IMG/VR virus record: IMGVR_UViG_3300010354_000365 | Span: 1 to 30,748 of that record | Strand: one strand, 5' to 3' | From: a virus | DNA length: 30,748 nt | In this document: positions 19,849 to 28,163 of the stretch, one piece after another | Layout of the letters: each line of letters begins with the position of its first letter | How positions within the stretch are numbered: position 1 is the first letter of the stretch | Translations under genes and position numbers: made by a program | Notes under the pieces: generated by a model | What the model saw: the letters and a program-made list of their open reading frames with translations, nothing else | Database searches by the model: none | What the model was told of the DNA's origin: nothing

Positions 19849-20714
19849 CACCAACACACTTTCTTGTAGGGGCAGTACATACACCCCTTGCACTTTGGGT
19901 CTGTGGCCCACGATGGGCGTTCCGGGGTGGTGCCTTCATCCAGGTGAGCGATTACAGTCTTGCAGTTTTCCAACAGAGGAGCAACTAGCTCTTCGTTGTA
20001 TTTTACGGAGAACTCTTTAACTTCTTGGGTGGGTTTCCACTCGTAGATAAACACCATGTCATGTACTCCGGTGCAGTACATGTATAAATTACCTTGTCTG
20101 AGGTGTGAAGCAAAAGGTGTCTTGATGTTCTTCCATACCTCGTCAATCGTGATTTGGCCCTTTTGGTAATCGGCATGTAGGGACGGCTTTTCAAAACGCA
20201 CAGTACCTAGACCGACACTCTTAATCTCGATTAACGCCGTTCCTTGAGCATCTTGTATCTCGCCATCTGCGTGTCCAAGGATCCGGTGTTCATCATTTTG
20301 TATAGGTACCTCGTGATACCTAATACTAGGAGAACCGCAGCTGACGCAGGAATCAGGAGAAGTTGCAACCCACACCACATGACACGCCTTGCACGTCCAC
20401 GCTCCATGAAGTACACCCGCTTTCCATAACCAGGTCTGCCACTTTTCGTGGATGGCATGACCTTCCTCAAATACGTTTAGTCGGCTAAATGACATTGAGT
20501 CTGGGGACGCCTCAACTTTGTTGATCTTATAAACAGCAGCCCTACCACACCAGTCCTTCTTCGAAAGCTCGCTAGGGTGAAGATGATCGGTGTCTCTATG
20601 ACTATTACGCTCAATCTGCAGACGCATGATCTGGGCTTCCGCCAATGGAATTACACGACCTTTGGACTTCATAGCCTTTTTGTAGTCCTTGAGGTACCAA
20701 GGTTCCTCGGTCAT
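19848..20714 (-). CDS. Cas4/RecB-like PD-(D/E)XK exonuclease with Fe-S cysteines and inserted zinc ribbon
   Basis: 288 residues. The Cas4/RecB-like layout is complete: first cluster Cys C56 (HPSELSKKDWC), helical EEGHAIHEKW (83-92), GHAD with D150, E163-x-K165 (LIEIKS), Q207 in RQGNLYMY, and terminal cysteines C275, C278, C281 and C287 that with C56 can hold a 4Fe-4S cluster. C108, C111, C123 and C126 between helix and core form an extra zinc ribbon not usual in Cas4. Predicted to resect DNA ends for recombination; RecA and another PDDEXK protein lie upstream. ATG overlaps the stop before it (ATGA). No CRISPR genes nearby, so it is a replication or recombination enzyme here. Confidence 0.85.
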   Translation of the reverse strand: MTEEPWYLKDYKKAMKSKGRVIPLAEAQIMRLQIERNSHRDTDHLHPSELSKKDWCGRAAVYKINKVEASPDSMSFSRLNVFEEGHAIHEKWQTWLWKAGVLHGAWTCKACHVVWVATSPDSCVSCGSPSIRYHEVPIQNDEHRILGHADGEIQDAQGTALIEIKSVGLGTVRFEKPSLHADYQKGQITIDEVWKNIKTPFASHLRQGNLYMYCTGVHDMVFIYEWKPTQEVKEFSVKYNEELVAPLLENCKTVIAHLDEGTTPERPSWATDPKCKGCMYCPYKKVCW

Positions 20715-21052
20715 CCTGCACCAATTATCTCTTGAAAGTCTGCCTCGTTAAGAACAACGTAATGACGCCCACCAAGGTCAAATTGTAGAACTGCAAGCCT
20801 GTCTTCTAGTACAGCTCGCTGAGTAAGTTCTTGTAGATCTTTGGCTTTAATCGAGTAGGACTTTTCGTTGTTAGTTAGCTTGTTCTCAATAAGAAGATCA
20901 TGGGTACGAACATCGTTCTTACGTAACCAGCCCGAACCAGAACCAGCGTTACGGCTTCCTTTATAGATTCTCGCTGAGCGATTCTCTTGTTTTTTAGAAG
21001 CACGCATGATTTCACGTTGCTGGTCTGCCCTGTCTTCACGACCAAAAATCAC
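20711..21052 (-). CDS. Small PD-(D/E)XK nuclease-like protein
   Basis: 113 residues; GTG start overlaps the RecA stop (GTGA). Core motif: GSGSGWLRKNDVRTHDLLIENK with D47 and E56-x-K58, the D...ExK of PD-(D/E)XK enzymes, then a helix (KAKDLQELTQRAVLEDRLAVLQF) and a final strand. It matches small phage proteins often labelled Holliday junction resolvase or VRR-NUC-like. Sitting between RecA and the Cas4-like nuclease, a role in processing recombination intermediates is likely; exact substrate unknown. Confidence 0.7.
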   Translation of the reverse strand: MIFGREDRADQQREIMRASKKQENRSARIYKGSRNAGSGSGWLRKNDVRTHDLLIENKLTNNEKSYSIKAKDLQELTQRAVLEDRLAVLQFDLGGRHYVVLNEADFQEIIGAG

Positions 21053-22065
21053 AGAAACTTCTCCAATGCCAGCTTCTTCAGCTCATCTTGCAGATCCAAA
21101 TCCTCACGTACACCAGCAAGTAGGGCATCCTTGCCCTGCCATTTTTGTCCGCCGTAGTTGTAGTAAGCACCAGTGCGGGTGATGATCTCTGTAGCAATAC
21201 AAATGTTTACAACGTCTTTGATTACATCAAACTCACCAAGATTAAATCCGTGGGAGTTAGCAAAGTAAAAATCAACTTGTGCTACTTGCTGCGGTCGGTA
21301 AGTTTTGTTTTTCATGGTGCGGCCACGGATGGTTTGGCCTACCGCCTCGTCCTTGTCCTTAATCCACTCGTCGCGTTTAACTTCCACACGTACAAAATAG
21401 TGAAAGTTCTTGGCCTTACCACCAGGGGTAGTGCGGGGGTCTCCATACAACACACCAATCTTTTCGCGCCACTGATTGATGATGAGCCCAGTACACCCAC
21501 GGTCTTCATTGATAAGGGAACGCTTTTGAGCTTTGCTGCTCTTACGGAAGAACTTTCCAGTGAGGCGAGCACCAAGTCCTACTGAAAACTCCTCCATCAT
21601 CTTCTCCGCTTCGTCACCAGGCACAAGTGCTGGGAGAGAGTCAAGAACGATGCAGTCAACAGCTCGGTTTTCCATTGCCCGAATAATCAAATCGTAGGCG
21701 TGTTCCATCACGTTGGTCTCGACCACCCAAAGACGTTCAAGGTCTACACCGATGGCCTTGGCGTAGTCAGGAACAAACTCTTCAGCAGCTACCCACATAG
21801 CAATCCAGTCCGGGTCTGCGGCTTGGTTAGCGGCAATGGTTTTATAAGCCAGGGCAGTTTTACCGGATGACTCGTCCCCAATGATCTCTGACCACTGGTT
21901 CATCGGCCACCCGCCTCCGAGCATCAGGTCAAACGCCAGGATACCGGTGGTAATCCTGGGTACTTCTTCCTTTACCCGATTACCTTGTACGATGATGTCC
22001 TCACCGTACTTCTTGTTGATGGACGCAACAATGGACTCAAGAGTCTCACGCTGTTCGCTTTTCAA
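21049..22065 (-). CDS. RecA-like recombinase
   Basis: 338 residues. TTG start with AGGAG six bases upstream. Walker A GDESSGKT (63-70), Walker B CIVLDS (138-143), and a RecA L2-like region INQWREKIGVLYGDPRTTPG (196-215) ending in a GG motif. N-terminal LESIVASINKKYGEDII and TTGILAFDLMLGGG (39-52) also match RecA. It should form ATP-dependent filaments on single-stranded DNA and promote strand exchange, replacing host RecA. First of a coupled set with two PD-(D/E)XK proteins; a resident SSB-like protein and polymerase are upstream. The C-terminal domain is shorter and different from bacterial RecA. Confidence 0.93.
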   Translation of the reverse strand: MKSEQRETLESIVASINKKYGEDIIVQGNRVKEEVPRITTGILAFDLMLGGGWPMNQWSEIIGDESSGKTALAYKTIAANQAADPDWIAMWVAAEEFVPDYAKAIGVDLERLWVVETNVMEHAYDLIIRAMENRAVDCIVLDSLPALVPGDEAEKMMEEFSVGLGARLTGKFFRKSSKAQKRSLINEDRGCTGLIINQWREKIGVLYGDPRTTPGGKAKNFHYFVRVEVKRDEWIKDKDEAVGQTIRGRTMKNKTYRPQQVAQVDFYFANSHGFNLGEFDVIKDVVNICIATEIITRTGAYYNYGGQKWQGKDALLAGVREDLDLQDELKKLALEKFL

Positions 22066-22078
22066 ATTGTGCTCCTAG

Positions 22079-22486
22079 TTAGACAGCCCAAGAGGACTGG
22101 GAACCTTGATCATACAGTCCGTTCCACCCACATTCAAAGCATCGTGGGGCTGGTGAGTTACCACCAATAGTGGTGTTACCACCTTTTGCTGTGCGCACAA
22201 ATACGTGCTGGCTGCCACATTCAGGGCAGGTCATGTCACCTTGTTTACGGGCAGCTTCTCCGCCTTTCCAAAGGCGTATGGCTTCTCCCATGGTTACGTT
22301 TTCATTTGGTGCTCGAGTTTCGTCGAGCACCCGTTGGTTACCAGCATTAGGCTGTTGTTGGGGCTGTACCGCTGGTACGGTAATACCAAACCTCATAGGT
22401 GGTGTAACTGGGGGGACTGATGATTCAGTCCTGTTTGGTTGCCGTGGGGCGGATCCGGTAAGCCGCTGTGACCACCAATCACTCAT
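22079..22486 (-). CDS. Zinc-ribbon protein with Pro/Gln-rich N-terminus
   Basis: 135 residues; ATG overlaps the end of the acidic gene. N-terminal 55 residues are disordered (Pro, Gln, Ser, Arg). A helix (ENVTMGEAIRLWKGGEAARK) precedes a classical zinc ribbon: C87, C90 (CPEC) and C116, C119 (CFEC). Probably binds nucleic acid or a replication protein. Lying between the polymerase/acidic protein and RecA, it likely belongs to replication or recombination, but no family name is offered. Confidence 0.7.
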   Translation of the reverse strand: MSDWWSQRLTGSAPRQPNRTESSVPPVTPPMRFGITVPAVQPQQQPNAGNQRVLDETRAPNENVTMGEAIRLWKGGEAARKQGDMTCPECGSQHVFVRTAKGGNTTIGGNSPAPRCFECGWNGLYDQGSQSSWAV

Positions 22487-22928
22487 CCTCGTCTTCCTCT
22501 TCCTCGTCTAGTTCTTCTTCGTCATCGTCGATTACAAAAGTAAACAAGTTAAATATAGCAGAGGCGTTAATGCTACCTGACCGTTCTGTAACTGGTATTT
22601 CAGGAAGAAGCAACTGCTCGTTGTCTATCAAATGGGATACCAACGCCATACCAAAGGACTGTATTACGTTCTTGGTGCTTTCGGCGTCCTCGTCATCCAG
22701 GTCATTATGTATTCTAACGACCTCCATCATCCAGTCTGTGCAGTTTTGTACCGTTTCAAAGATTCCTAAACCGGTTAGCACAACCCATTTACTGATGGTG
22801 TCCATGATCTCGCTCTCCTGAACTTCAGGAGAAGGCACCGAGAACCCAGCCGATGAAGCAATCTTTTGCCCTTCCATTATGGAGAGCGACAAATAAAAAT
22901 TGCGCTTGTCGACTGGAGTTGGTGGCAT
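22479..22928 (-). CDS. Hypothetical protein with acidic C-terminal tail
   Basis: 149 residues; ATG overlaps the polymerase stop (TAATG). Mostly helical with moderate hydrophobicity; the last 18 residues are nearly all Asp/Glu. Acidic tails like this occur on SSB-type proteins and DNA mimics, where they bind partner proteins, yet no OB fold is obvious. Possible polymerase accessory factor from strict coupling; unproven. Confidence 0.7.
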   Translation of the reverse strand: MPPTPVDKRNFYLSLSIMEGQKIASSAGFSVPSPEVQESEIMDTISKWVVLTGLGIFETVQNCTDWMMEVVRIHNDLDDEDAESTKNVIQSFGMALVSHLIDNEQLLLPEIPVTERSGSINASAIFNLFTFVIDDDEEELDEEEEDEDE

Positions 22929-25018
22929 TACTTACCTTTTGCTTCGGCCCAGCTCAAGGCTGAATGGCAGGAGACCTTTAGTGGTATCCCGTTGTATGTT
23001 ACACCATCACCCATAGAGGATACTAGTTTGCCCAGCATCACATCTACCTGGTCTTTTTCAACGAGAACGACTAACTCGTCATGCACTTGTACCAATATAC
23101 GGGCACCAAGTGGAGTTAGATCTTTGTAAACATCGACCATTGCTTTCTTACAGATGTCAGCTGCGGATCCTTGTACAACCGCGTTAACGGCTTGCCGTTC
23201 GGCTCTGGAGCGCAGAGCGTGATCGGTGGAAACCAGATCCGGTAGATGTCTTCTACGTCCTGACAATGTTTGTACGTACCCCTTGGCTCGACCTTCCGCA
23301 ATCACCGACTGTTTCCATTTAGTAATACCGGCAAACTGCTTGTAGTACTGATCAATGACATGGCGAGCATGTTCTTCATCAATGCCTGTGGTACGGGCAA
23401 GTTTCTGAGGCCCGCCTCCGTAGGCGGTCAAGAAGTTCACGCCCTTGCCAAGCTGGCGCTCTTCTGAAGTTACTTCGGTAACCGGTTTACCCAGTACCAA
23501 AGCGGCAGCACCAGAGTGGATGTCTGCCCCAGTCAAGAAGAACTCGCTCATCTTCTTGTCCCCAGAGAACATGCACATAACGCGCAGTTCGATCTGGTCG
23601 TAGTCGGCAACCAATAGCTCGTATCCCTCAGGGGCAACGAACAGACCTCTAACGCTACTGTCGCGTGGGATGTTCTGAAGATTGGGATTGCTGGATGACA
23701 AACGGCCAGTGGCAGTACGATGTAGATGGAACGAGGGATGCAGGCGGCTCTTGTTCAGCTTTGGCAACAACCCGTCAACGTATGTTGACACCAGCTTCTT
23801 TGTTTCGGCCCACTCTAAGAGCATCGGTACTACAGGATGTTTTGTTTCTAGTTTGTGGAGTGACTCTTCATCAACTGATGCACTTCCTCCGGGTGTGGTC
23901 TTTACGGGCTTTAGCCCGAGACCACCCTCCCTCTTCTTGTTAAACAGTAATTGTTGTTTATGTTTTGAACTGTCGGGGTTAAACCCTGGCGGTGCGTAGT
24001 CCATCATGGACACCAACAATTCATTCAAACGGTTTTCCAACTGCTTTCCAAGAACGGTCATGGACCTCTGGTTAACCGGGATTCCGTTGTCCTCCATCTC
24101 CATAAGTACACGAAGGACTTCCATGTCTTGGCGGAGGGAGTTAAGTAGTTCTGGCACAGCTGCAACTCTGCGGTACAGAGATTTGTACAGGTTCCATGTC
24201 CAGCGAACATCGAGGTGCACATACCGAAGAGCCTGTGTAAACGACGTCTCGCTTATGATCGCTCCAAGTTTCCCGTCTTTGCGGTAAGCCTTGAACGATT
24301 CAAAGTTGTGGGATATCAGGTGATCCAGGCTGTACTCAGACAAGTTTTCGTTGAGCACATGCTGCAAAAGCATGGTGTCTAGATACGGGCCAGGTGGTAA
24401 GTCACCGCCAAAGTATTTACGGATAGATCTAGCATCAAACTTTACGTTATGCCCGATCTTCACGATATCGCTAAAGAAGATAGGGCGTAGAGCATCAAAC
24501 ACCTGAGACGGTGTTAACTGTGTCGGCGGTGGGCTGTAGACGGCTGGCTTGTAGTACTTGGCCTTGGCCATAGATTCTTTACCATTTTTAAGAATGGCTC
24601 TGTAACCAGGTGGTGGTGTTGTAGACCCGTCGCCACGTTCAGCGGGTTCGATAACGCTCCCGTTCGGATGACCCATCGGTATAGCCCATGAGTGTCCTTG
24701 GGTTGCAATACCAATCCAGAATACGTTGTTACGTAAAGGGTCTAAAGCGAGTGTGTTACGCCAGCGATTGGTGATTATCTCTTTAGCTCTGTTGAGGATG
24801 TCTACATTGGTCGTTTTAAGAGTGGCAACATGGTCTTTCCACTCTTTTTCAATCCACTGCTGAACATCGGGGTGGCGCTCTACCGCTCCAATAGTCTCAA
24901 CATCGAAAGCAAACGCACCAACCGTTTTTACTACTTCAACTATTTCATGAAGTTGTTCTACGGTAGATACGAAGTGGGGGGCATTTCTGCCCCCCACGTC
25001 CGTCGTGATATGTCTCAC
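22928..25018 (-). CDS. Family A DNA polymerase with 3'-5' exonuclease domain
   Basis: 696 residues from GTG at 25018. N-terminal DnaQ-like exonuclease with FDVET (D39, E41) and later YLDTMLLQHVL; C-terminal polymerase with motif A VADYDQIELR (D472 as metal ligand), motif B RQLGKGVNFLTAYGG, and motif C QVHDELV (D647). No 5'-3' exonuclease domain, as in T7-like enzymes, so it is a replicative rather than repair form. The start is uncertain: only GTG 25018 or GTG 24997 fit, and neither has a good ribosome site, suggesting coupling to the SSB-like gene that ends 5 bases upstream. A very stable hairpin covers codons 8-15. Confidence 0.95.
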   Translation of the reverse strand: MRHITTDVGGRNAPHFVSTVEQLHEIVEVVKTVGAFAFDVETIGAVERHPDVQQWIEKEWKDHVATLKTTNVDILNRAKEIITNRWRNTLALDPLRNNVFWIGIATQGHSWAIPMGHPNGSVIEPAERGDGSTTPPPGYRAILKNGKESMAKAKYYKPAVYSPPPTQLTPSQVFDALRPIFFSDIVKIGHNVKFDARSIRKYFGGDLPPGPYLDTMLLQHVLNENLSEYSLDHLISHNFESFKAYRKDGKLGAIISETSFTQALRYVHLDVRWTWNLYKSLYRRVAAVPELLNSLRQDMEVLRVLMEMEDNGIPVNQRSMTVLGKQLENRLNELLVSMMDYAPPGFNPDSSKHKQQLLFNKKREGGLGLKPVKTTPGGSASVDEESLHKLETKHPVVPMLLEWAETKKLVSTYVDGLLPKLNKSRLHPSFHLHRTATGRLSSSNPNLQNIPRDSSVRGLFVAPEGYELLVADYDQIELRVMCMFSGDKKMSEFFLTGADIHSGAAALVLGKPVTEVTSEERQLGKGVNFLTAYGGGPQKLARTTGIDEEHARHVIDQYYKQFAGITKWKQSVIAEGRAKGYVQTLSGRRRHLPDLVSTDHALRSRAERQAVNAVVQGSAADICKKAMVDVYKDLTPLGARILVQVHDELVVLVEKDQVDVMLGKLVSSMGDGVTYNGIPLKVSCHSALSWAEAKGK
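24974..24997 (-). promoter_or_regulatory. GC-rich hairpin with GAAA loop in the 5' coding end of the polymerase
   Basis: Arms 24974-24983 and 24988-24997 are perfect 10-bp inverted repeats (GTGGGGGGCA on the + strand). In the transcribed - strand the 4-base loop is GAAA, a GNRA tetraloop, which gives extra stability; in the other strand it would be UUUC. It starts 21 bases after the GTG start. No T-run, so not a terminator. It may set initiation or bind the polymerase or another protein. Confidence 0.6.
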
Positions 25019-25023
25019 GCTGA

Positions 25024-25737
25024 TCAGTCGTCCAGATCCTCGAGAGCAATCTGCTGGAGATCCTTACGGGAAGGAATCTGAATGATGTCTGGGGTGTAAG
25101 CCTTGCCCTTGGAGGAGCGAATGTCCTCCGGGGTGAGGGGCTCGATGCTCCACTCTTCCAAGTCGCGCTCTTTGACCAACTGATGGTTGGTGGCAGAGGT
25201 GGCTCCCTTGCCGGAACGGCTGACCGCCCAGAAGTGCTTGGAGAGAGGTCCCTGACGTGGGTCGTTGTGGAAGTTCTTCAACTGGTCGATGACCCGTGGG
25301 CCGACCTCGTAGGACTTAACCGATGGCTCCGAGTCAGAGCTCAACAGCACCACGTTGAATGCAAATCGAGTTGACGGGCGGCTACCAGCATCGCAGAGCG
25401 GGCAACCCTTGGGGTCAATGTCTGCAATGCATGTGAATGACTTCTGTCCCGACCGCTCTACCCAGTGCTGGCGGTACGAAGCGTAGGGCTCGTCCTCCAG
25501 GAACTTGATGATGATCGGATCTTCCATCACTCGGAGTCGCTGTGCATAGGGGGAGTCGGCGTTCTTCACCGAATCCGCTGCACCCCAACCACGACGAATA
25601 ACTCGTGACGCTGATGCGGGGCGCTCCTCAGCTTCTTCCTTTTCCTCATCTTCTACAACGAGCTTCAATCCCTTGGTTGAGCGCACCGGGGCGTCTTCCA
25701 TGATTTCCTGCTCGTCGTCTTCGTCATACCTGCTCAT
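25024..25737 (-). CDS. Probable single-stranded DNA-binding protein
   Basis: 237 residues; AAGGAAC before the ATG. Acidic, disordered first 45 residues, then RVIRRGWGAADS, a compact central part with FLEDEPYASYRQHWVERSG and cysteines C103, C112, C115 (KGCPLCDAGSRP), which suggests a zinc site, and LSKHFWAVSRSGKG. This resembles the phage SSB proteins placed beside DNA polymerase genes and the gp32-type zinc-containing core, but I cannot align it securely. Role: coat ssDNA at the fork. Its position directly before the polymerase supports this. C-terminus acidic (ALEDLDD), as in SSB partner-binding tails. Confidence 0.55.
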   Translation of the reverse strand: MSRYDEDDEQEIMEDAPVRSTKGLKLVVEDEEKEEAEERPASASRVIRRGWGAADSVKNADSPYAQRLRVMEDPIIIKFLEDEPYASYRQHWVERSGQKSFTCIADIDPKGCPLCDAGSRPSTRFAFNVVLLSSDSEPSVKSYEVGPRVIDQLKNFHNDPRQGPLSKHFWAVSRSGKGATSATNHQLVKERDLEEWSIEPLTPEDIRSSKGKAYTPDIIQIPSRKDLQQIALEDLDD

Positions 25738-25747
25738 TGTTTGTTCC

Positions 25748-26182
25748 TTAATCGTTGGGCCATTGGTTTTTGATGTGCTGTCTGAATCCGTCCCAGTTGG
25801 CCTTGGCTGGGTCGTCTATCTCAAACCGCGACAGCGCGGTCAGTAGAAACTCTACTTGCTCTAGCGAGTAAAGTCTACGTCCTTTCAAAGCTTTTCCAGG
25901 AATTTGTTCTGCCTTTGGGGCGGGGGTCCTGTACTTGGCCTTGGGGATCCATCCTTTGGATTCCCACATCCTGATTGTAACGGGCTTACGGTTCAAAGCT
26001 TTAGCCAATTCACCAACCGTAAAGAACTGACGCTCTACACCATTTACCCTCATTACCTTGGACTTAGCTCCGTTAAAACGGTCCTCGATCAGGGAATCCC
26101 GTGTTTGTGCTTTCCTGTTCTTGGGCGGTGTCTTTCCTGGGAAGTCCGGAAGATCGTTGAACATATCCAGGGGATCGCGCAT
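25748..26182 (-). CDS. MerR-like winged HTH DNA-binding protein
   Basis: 144 residues; ATG with AGGAG five bases upstream. Residues 53-80 (FFTVGELAKALNRKPVTIRM, then WESKGWIPKA) are a MerR-type HTH, and GRRLYSLEQVEFL (101-113) is the wing/second helix. No effector domain or coiled coil follows, so it is not a classic metal sensor. Within the replication operon it may bind the origin or regulate the operon. N-terminal 50 residues are polar and unstructured. Confidence 0.75.
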   Translation of the reverse strand: MRDPLDMFNDLPDFPGKTPPKNRKAQTRDSLIEDRFNGAKSKVMRVNGVERQFFTVGELAKALNRKPVTIRMWESKGWIPKAKYRTPAPKAEQIPGKALKGRRLYSLEQVEFLLTALSRFEIDDPAKANWDGFRQHIKNQWPND

Positions 26183-26194
26183 CAGTACTCCTGA

Positions 26195-26614
26195 TCACTC
26201 GTCGTCGTAGCTTTTTTGGTCTACTACTTTGAAAGCCCATGATTCCCGGTCACTGTAAAAACCTTCTAAAGTCTTCTGGTGTTCTTGGTGGTCCCAGCAG
26301 TAAGAAAGCACGGCGTTTTCGGTAACCGCAATAATTGTTTCTTGTACATCTTCAAGAATGCCGAGTTCTTCAGCCCATTCTTCAGCAGCATTTAAATCGA
26401 ACGATCTGCTAACTCGGCGTTCGTGCTTTACTTGACTGTTGATTCCGGGAAGCCACTTGTGTCCACGGTCATCTGGAACACCATGCTCAGTGACCATGGC
26501 CAACAACTCTTTCTTTAAACTCTCGGTGCGAGCTGCGGCTTTATCTGAAAATTCTCTTGCTGCCTTGTATTCCTGGATAAGTCTTTCGACCATGCCCTTT
26601 TCAATCTTTGACAT
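26195..26614 (-). CDS. Hypothetical helical protein
   Basis: 139 residues; AGGTG before the ATG. N-terminal half is a charged long helix (VERLIQEYKAAREFSDKAAA), then VPDDRGHKWLPGI, VKHERRVSRSFD and an acidic helical C-terminus. This general shape, helix plus a short beta part containing a G-x-K-W-like turn, occurs in small actinophage replication-region proteins without known function. It sits directly after the SNF2 helicase stop. Confidence 0.7.
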   Translation of the reverse strand: MSKIEKGMVERLIQEYKAAREFSDKAAARTESLKKELLAMVTEHGVPDDRGHKWLPGINSQVKHERRVSRSFDLNAAEEWAEELGILEDVQETIIAVTENAVLSYCWDHQEHQKTLEGFYSDRESWAFKVVDQKSYDDE

Positions 26615-26615
26615 T

Positions 26616-28163
26616 TTACACCTGTGATTCTCGTAAGAAAGACGACAAGCTGCTCAACGAGATGTCAAAGCCACCTCGATGATCGTGGTGCTTACCGTCA
26701 ATAAATGCTTCGTTGATAGATCGCTTTTGCTGGAGCATTTCGTATTGGCGTTCTTCGATTGACCCCTGCATGACGAATGTAGCAATAGTAACGTGCGCAA
26801 ACTGGGAGGACAACCTAATGATTCGGGCTTCTCTCTGCTCTAGTTTCCCACTGCTCCAGGGCAGGTCGTACGAGATCAGGTAATTTGCCATTGGTAGGTC
26901 TACACCATAGCCACCGGCGTCTGAGGACAAGAACAGCCGTACGTCTTGGTCATTGGAAAACGCCTGCTTGGCTTCGTCTTTTTCTTCGGCGTTCATGTCG
27001 CCTGTAAACAAAACGCTTCGTGTCATAGATCTTGAGGCGGCTTGTATCAACTTTAGGTTGTCTTTAAAAAACGAAAAAAGAACGACTTTGTTCTTGGGGT
27101 CTTCATTAAGAACCTGCTGAATATACTCAAGAACTGCGTCAAGCTTGGGGGTGCCTATGTTTGCTGGCACTAATCCTAGTTTGTACACCTCATCGGCGTA
27201 GGCGCTCCCCTCCTTGGGGTAGTTAGGGTCGCTGTACTTACGTGCTGAGTTAACTACCAGTTGCGGGTTATCACACAGCATTCGTAGGACGGTGAGGCGG
27301 GACATGATTTGACCCTGGGCCTCGTTGGATTCTGGGTCGTTGTAATGCTTCCAAATGTTGAAAGCCCCACCGTGGCTACCAATTACCTGTTGAAGTTGGT
27401 GTAGCAAGTCAGTTGAAATAGTCCGATATAGCCTGGCTCCGACATCGTCAAAGGCGACCGGGATGGTTTGGTGAATGATGTCGGGGAGCTGATCGGCAAT
27501 GTCTTCCCTCGTCTTACGCACCATACAGTCAGCCATTGAGGCGTGCAGGTTCTTCAGGTTCCGGTACCTAGTGGGCTTACCAAAGTGATCGCGAACAATG
27601 AAGGTCCGGTCAAATTGATCGAACTTGCCCAGTACCTCCGGGTCAACAAACTCCATGATGGAGAATAGCTCCTCAGGGCGGTTCTCGATTGGCTGACCGG
27701 TGAGAGCAAATCGGTAAGGAACTCGCTTACCAATCTTCTTTATCATCTTTGAACGCTTGCTCACCCTGGACTTGATGATGGTGGCCTCGTCTACAACGAC
27801 GGCTTGGATACCAACTTTGAGACACTGAGCCATATCCCGTATCAATGTCTCTGGGTTTACGATGATGTAGTCAGCTGACAGTGTGGCCCGCCAGCATTTC
27901 TCGCGAGCTTTTGGTGACCCGTCGATTACCAAAACTCGAGAGTTAGTAAATCGTTTAATTTCCCTCATCCACTGGTACTTGAGGGAAGCAGGAACGATGA
28001 CAAGACATTTGTCAATGTCGTTAGACTCCATCAGCTTTTCGATAGCCGCAATGGTGGTGACGGTCTTACCTGCACCCATGACCAGACCAAGGAGCATCTG
28101 TCCGCGATCAACCATGCGGTCGACAGACTCTTCTTGGTAGGGGTACAGGGTTCCTTTAAACAT
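26616..28163 (-). CDS. SNF2-family (superfamily 2) DNA helicase/translocase
   Basis: 515 residues from the ATG at 28163, which overlaps the primase stop (TGATG); a longer frame to 28271 looks non-coding. Q-like YPYQEESV (7-14), Walker A GAGKT (30-34), Walker B DEAT (125-128), motif III LTGQPIEN (154-161), and C-terminal LSSDAGGYGVDL and QREARIIRLSSQ, the Q-x-x-x-R-x-x-R motif VI. SNF2 proteins translocate on duplex DNA; phage versions are suggested to clear bound proteins or assist replication and repair. No nuclease domain or chromatin reader. Tight coupling to primase suggests action at the replication fork. Confidence 0.92.
   Translation of the reverse strand: MFKGTLYPYQEESVDRMVDRGQMLLGLVMGAGKTVTTIAAIEKLMESNDIDKCLVIVPASLKYQWMREIKRFTNSRVLVIDGSPKAREKCWRATLSADYIIVNPETLIRDMAQCLKVGIQAVVVDEATIIKSRVSKRSKMIKKIGKRVPYRFALTGQPIENRPEELFSIMEFVDPEVLGKFDQFDRTFIVRDHFGKPTRYRNLKNLHASMADCMVRKTREDIADQLPDIIHQTIPVAFDDVGARLYRTISTDLLHQLQQVIGSHGGAFNIWKHYNDPESNEAQGQIMSRLTVLRMLCDNPQLVVNSARKYSDPNYPKEGSAYADEVYKLGLVPANIGTPKLDAVLEYIQQVLNEDPKNKVVLFSFFKDNLKLIQAASRSMTRSVLFTGDMNAEEKDEAKQAFSNDQDVRLFLSSDAGGYGVDLPMANYLISYDLPWSSGKLEQREARIIRLSSQFAHVTIATFVMQGSIEERQYEMLQQKRSINEAFIDGKHHDHRGGFDISLSSLSSFLRESQV

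Noticed and set aside
19848-20714. Cas4-like nuclease as part of a CRISPR adaptation module
   Set aside because: No cas1, cas2 or repeat array nearby; context is RecA and replication genes.
24961-25023. Polymerase 5' hairpin as a transcription terminator of the SSB-like gene
   Set aside because: It is followed by TTCGTATCT rather than a U-run and lies inside the only open polymerase frame.
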